Assembly: GCF_003967555.1 (NCBI RefSeq)
Contig: NZ_BIFS01000001.1
Span: 4,712,001 to 4,776,000, forward strand
Origin: Dictyobacter kobayashii
Lineage (GTDB): Bacteria; Chloroflexota; Ktedonobacteria; Ktedonobacterales; Ktedonobacteraceae
Direction: 5' to 3'
DNA length: 64,000 nt
Shown here: positions 62,940 to 64,000 of the stretch, piece by piece
How the letters are laid out: each line of letters starts with the position of its first letter
Numbering within the stretch: position 1 is the first letter of the stretch
Notes under the pieces: generated by a model
Told to the model about the DNA's origin: nothing
Seen by the model: the letters and a program-made list of their open reading frames with translations, nothing else
The model's database searches: none
Translations under genes and position numbers: made by a program

Positions 62940-63286
62940 ATGCTTACACCAAAATTACCTCTTTTCAAAGGTCTGATTGTTGGTAGCGCCCTCATCAGCA
63001 GCCTCTTTGGCTTCGCTGGATATAGTGCTAACACGCAGGTTTTCCATGCATTACAATCCCCAACTCTTGGTGTTCAGCAAAGCGTTGGGTCGTTGTTATC
63101 ATTGAACACACCCCCTCCATCCCATTCCATCTTAGTGGCAATGTTGGCCAGGGTCCAGGTGGCGATGGTGGTAACGGCTGTAGTGGTGACAACTGTGGTG
63201 GAAGTGGCGGTCGTAACGAGGGTGGCGGTAAGGGTGGTGGCGGTAGCAGCGGTGGTGGCGGTAGCAGCGGTGGTGGTGGTCGTTAA
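62940..63286 (+). CDS. Small secreted glycine-rich protein (one frame break)
   Basis: ATG 62940 begins a signal peptide (KGLIVGSALISSLFGFAGYS). From about 63120 the reading in another frame is plainly biased: NVGQGPGGDGGNGCSGDNCG, then GGGGSSGGGG repeats ending CGT TAA at 63286. The present frame instead gives a Val/Ala-rich tail with no sense. One base is therefore missing in the C-rich stretch near 63110-63125. The corrected product has about 115 residues, half of it Gly. Two cysteines (NGCSGDNC) may bond. Such Gly-rich exported peptides can be wall-associated or matrix proteins; there is no homology to decide. Confidence 0.55.
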
Positions 63287-63321
63287 TCTCAGATAAGTGC
63301 GAGGATAACCTATAAATACGA

Positions 63322-63364
63322 TAAGGAAATAAGGTAGTTTTGTGATAACTACCTTATTTCCTTA
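63322..63364 (+). terminator. 18-bp perfect hairpin after the Gly-rich gene
   Basis: TAAGGAAATAAGGTAGTT (63322-63339) pairs perfectly with 63347-63364, loop of seven bases. Confidence 0.75.
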
Positions 63365-63451
63365 CTTAAACACGTATAGGCACAAAATCTTTAGATGACA
63401 CGGCGCATAGAATGATCTGAAAAAAGATCTGATGTAGAGGCAAAAATAAGA

Positions 63452-63488
63452 CCACCTTAAAGCCCCACTAGAAGCGGTTTTAAGGTGG
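63452..63488 (-). terminator. 13-bp hairpin downstream of tRNA-Thr
   Basis: CCACCTTAAA (63452-63461) with TTTAAGGTGG (63479-63488), extended by three inner pairs. It lies 16 bases past the 3' end of the leftward tRNA, with T-rich sequence on the minus strand between. Confidence 0.6.
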
Positions 63489-63504
63489 CTTAGGCATAAA
63501 AAAA

Positions 63505-63576
63505 AGCCGATGGTCGGAATTGAACCGACGACCGACGCTTTACGAAAGCGTTGCTCTACCCCTGAGCTACATCGGC
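63505..63576 (-). tRNA. tRNA-Thr (anticodon CGU)
   Basis: The minus strand folds completely: acceptor GCCGATG/CATCGGC, D-stem GCTC/GAGC, anticodon stem ACGCT/AGCGT with loop TTCGTAA (anticodon CGU, reading ACG), T-stem GTCGG/CCGAC with loop TTCAATT. It has 72 bases, discriminator U, and no encoded CCA. Confidence 0.97.
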
Positions 63577-63623
63577 GGGTATGGTTTCAGAGAATCACGC
63601 GTGTTCTTCTCTTAACATTGCGG

Positions 63624-63652
63624 ATTATACATGTAAACCCGTGCTATGTCAA
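63624..63652 (-). promoter_or_regulatory. Perfect consensus promoter of tRNA-Thr
   Basis: On the minus strand TTGACA (63647-63652) and TATAAT (63624-63629) are exactly 17 bases apart, an ideal sigma-70 type promoter. Transcription should begin near 63617, about 40 bases before the mature tRNA. Confidence 0.85.
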
Positions 63653-63819
63653 GCATTTTTGCCCAGGATTTTTTATGCCCTTAGATTTTAGCATTTTCAA
63701 TTGATGTATTTCATTGTGATTTAGAGTAATTAAATACAGAAATCTTTGCCTCGACAACTCTACTAGCGTATGGTAGAATAAGTGGCAATGTTTCGGTCCT
63801 GCCTAGTTTGGAGTCTTTT

Positions 63820-64000
63820 ATGCGCGTCCTATTGGTTGCAACCACAAATCGTCATAAGTTGGAAGAGTATCGAGCAATATTTTCTGATCTACCTTATCAA
63901 TTGCTTTCACTCAATGACCTCCAACTCAATTTTGATGTTGAAGAAACCGGAACAACTTTCCAAGAAAACGCAGAATTAAAAGCCCTGGCATACGCGCGTG
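63820..64000 (+). CDS. RdgB/HAM1 family non-canonical purine NTP pyrophosphatase (5' part)
   Basis: The first 60 residues are present; the gene runs off the window. VLLVATTNRHKLEEYRAIF contains the substrate-binding T-(T/S)-N-x-x-K motif, and EETGTTFQENAELKALAYAR is the conserved helix with the catalytic acidic pair region. The enzyme removes ITP, dITP and XTP by cleaving off pyrophosphate, keeping them out of nucleic acids. ATG 63820 (MRVLLVATTNRHKL) fits the family start. Its family is usually about 195 residues, so roughly 135 residues lie outside. Confidence 0.93.
   Translation, partial: MRVLLVATTNRHKLEEYRAIFSDLPYQLLSLNDLQLNFDVEETGTTFQENAELKALAYAR

Overview
This 64-kb chromosomal segment looks like a Chloroflexota of the class Ktedonobacteria. 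That is an inference from gene content: Ser/Thr kinases with extracytoplasmic tails, a b6-type cytochrome bc operon, WxL/DUF916 surface proteins, odd sigma-70-like factors, two P450s and many long intergenic hairpins. No phage, conjugative element, CRISPR array or transposase gene is visible, but two dispersed families of short palindromic elements are. Base composition is moderate, with AT-rich spacers near 47-48 kb and 56 kb.

Layout. 0-2.5 kb: gene remnants, a DHFR-like reductase, a frameshifted aminoglycoside-phosphotransferase-like gene, tRNA-Leu(CAA). 2.6-6.5 kb: a signalling operon (triple-PAS sensor, histidine kinase, receiver-kinase hybrid). 6.5-8.2 kb: ABC-F ATPase. 8.7-16.2 kb: a tightly coupled five-gene operon SWIM / DUF5691 / MoxR AAA+ / DUF5682 / VWA. 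16.4-19.7 kb: small hydrophilic protein, HSP20, sigma-like factor, then a fluoride riboswitch driving two adjacent crcB/fluC genes. 20-31 kb: xylulokinase behind a structured leader, an endonuclease III-like glycosylase, a kinase with a PQQ propeller, a sugar porter, a DtxR/MntR regulator with an Nramp transporter, and an FAD oxidoreductase. 31-36 kb: zinc-ribbon membrane protein, small conserved protein, NarL-type two-component pair. 36-41 kb: a bc-complex operon (b6-type cytochrome b, subunit IV, Rieske, a cupredoxin fused to a haem-less cytochrome c-like domain, a polytopic membrane protein). 41-49 kb: P450, FG-GAP surface protein, DUF916 and WxL proteins, CHAP amidase. 49-56 kb: class V aminotransferase, PsiE-like protein, enoyl-CoA hydratase, second P450, alpha/beta hydrolase, methyltransferase. 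56-64 kb: glycogen synthase, sigma-like factor, LarC, DUF1992 protein, Ser/Thr kinase, Gly-rich secreted protein, tRNA-Thr(CGU), start of an RdgB/HAM1 pyrophosphatase.

At least sixteen single-base frame breaks interrupt otherwise well-conserved genes, many at short G or C runs. This pattern suggests residual indel errors in the assembly more than real decay, so the affected genes are given as whole reconstructed spans with the break noted.

The points most worth following are the cytochrome c-like/cupredoxin fusion that has lost its haem motif, the MoxR-VWA-DUF5682 operon with a TraB/TIKI-like signature, the MITE-like element family with 18-bp terminal inverted repeats, the paired-hairpin element near 26.7 and 32.8 kb, and the structured leader before xylB.
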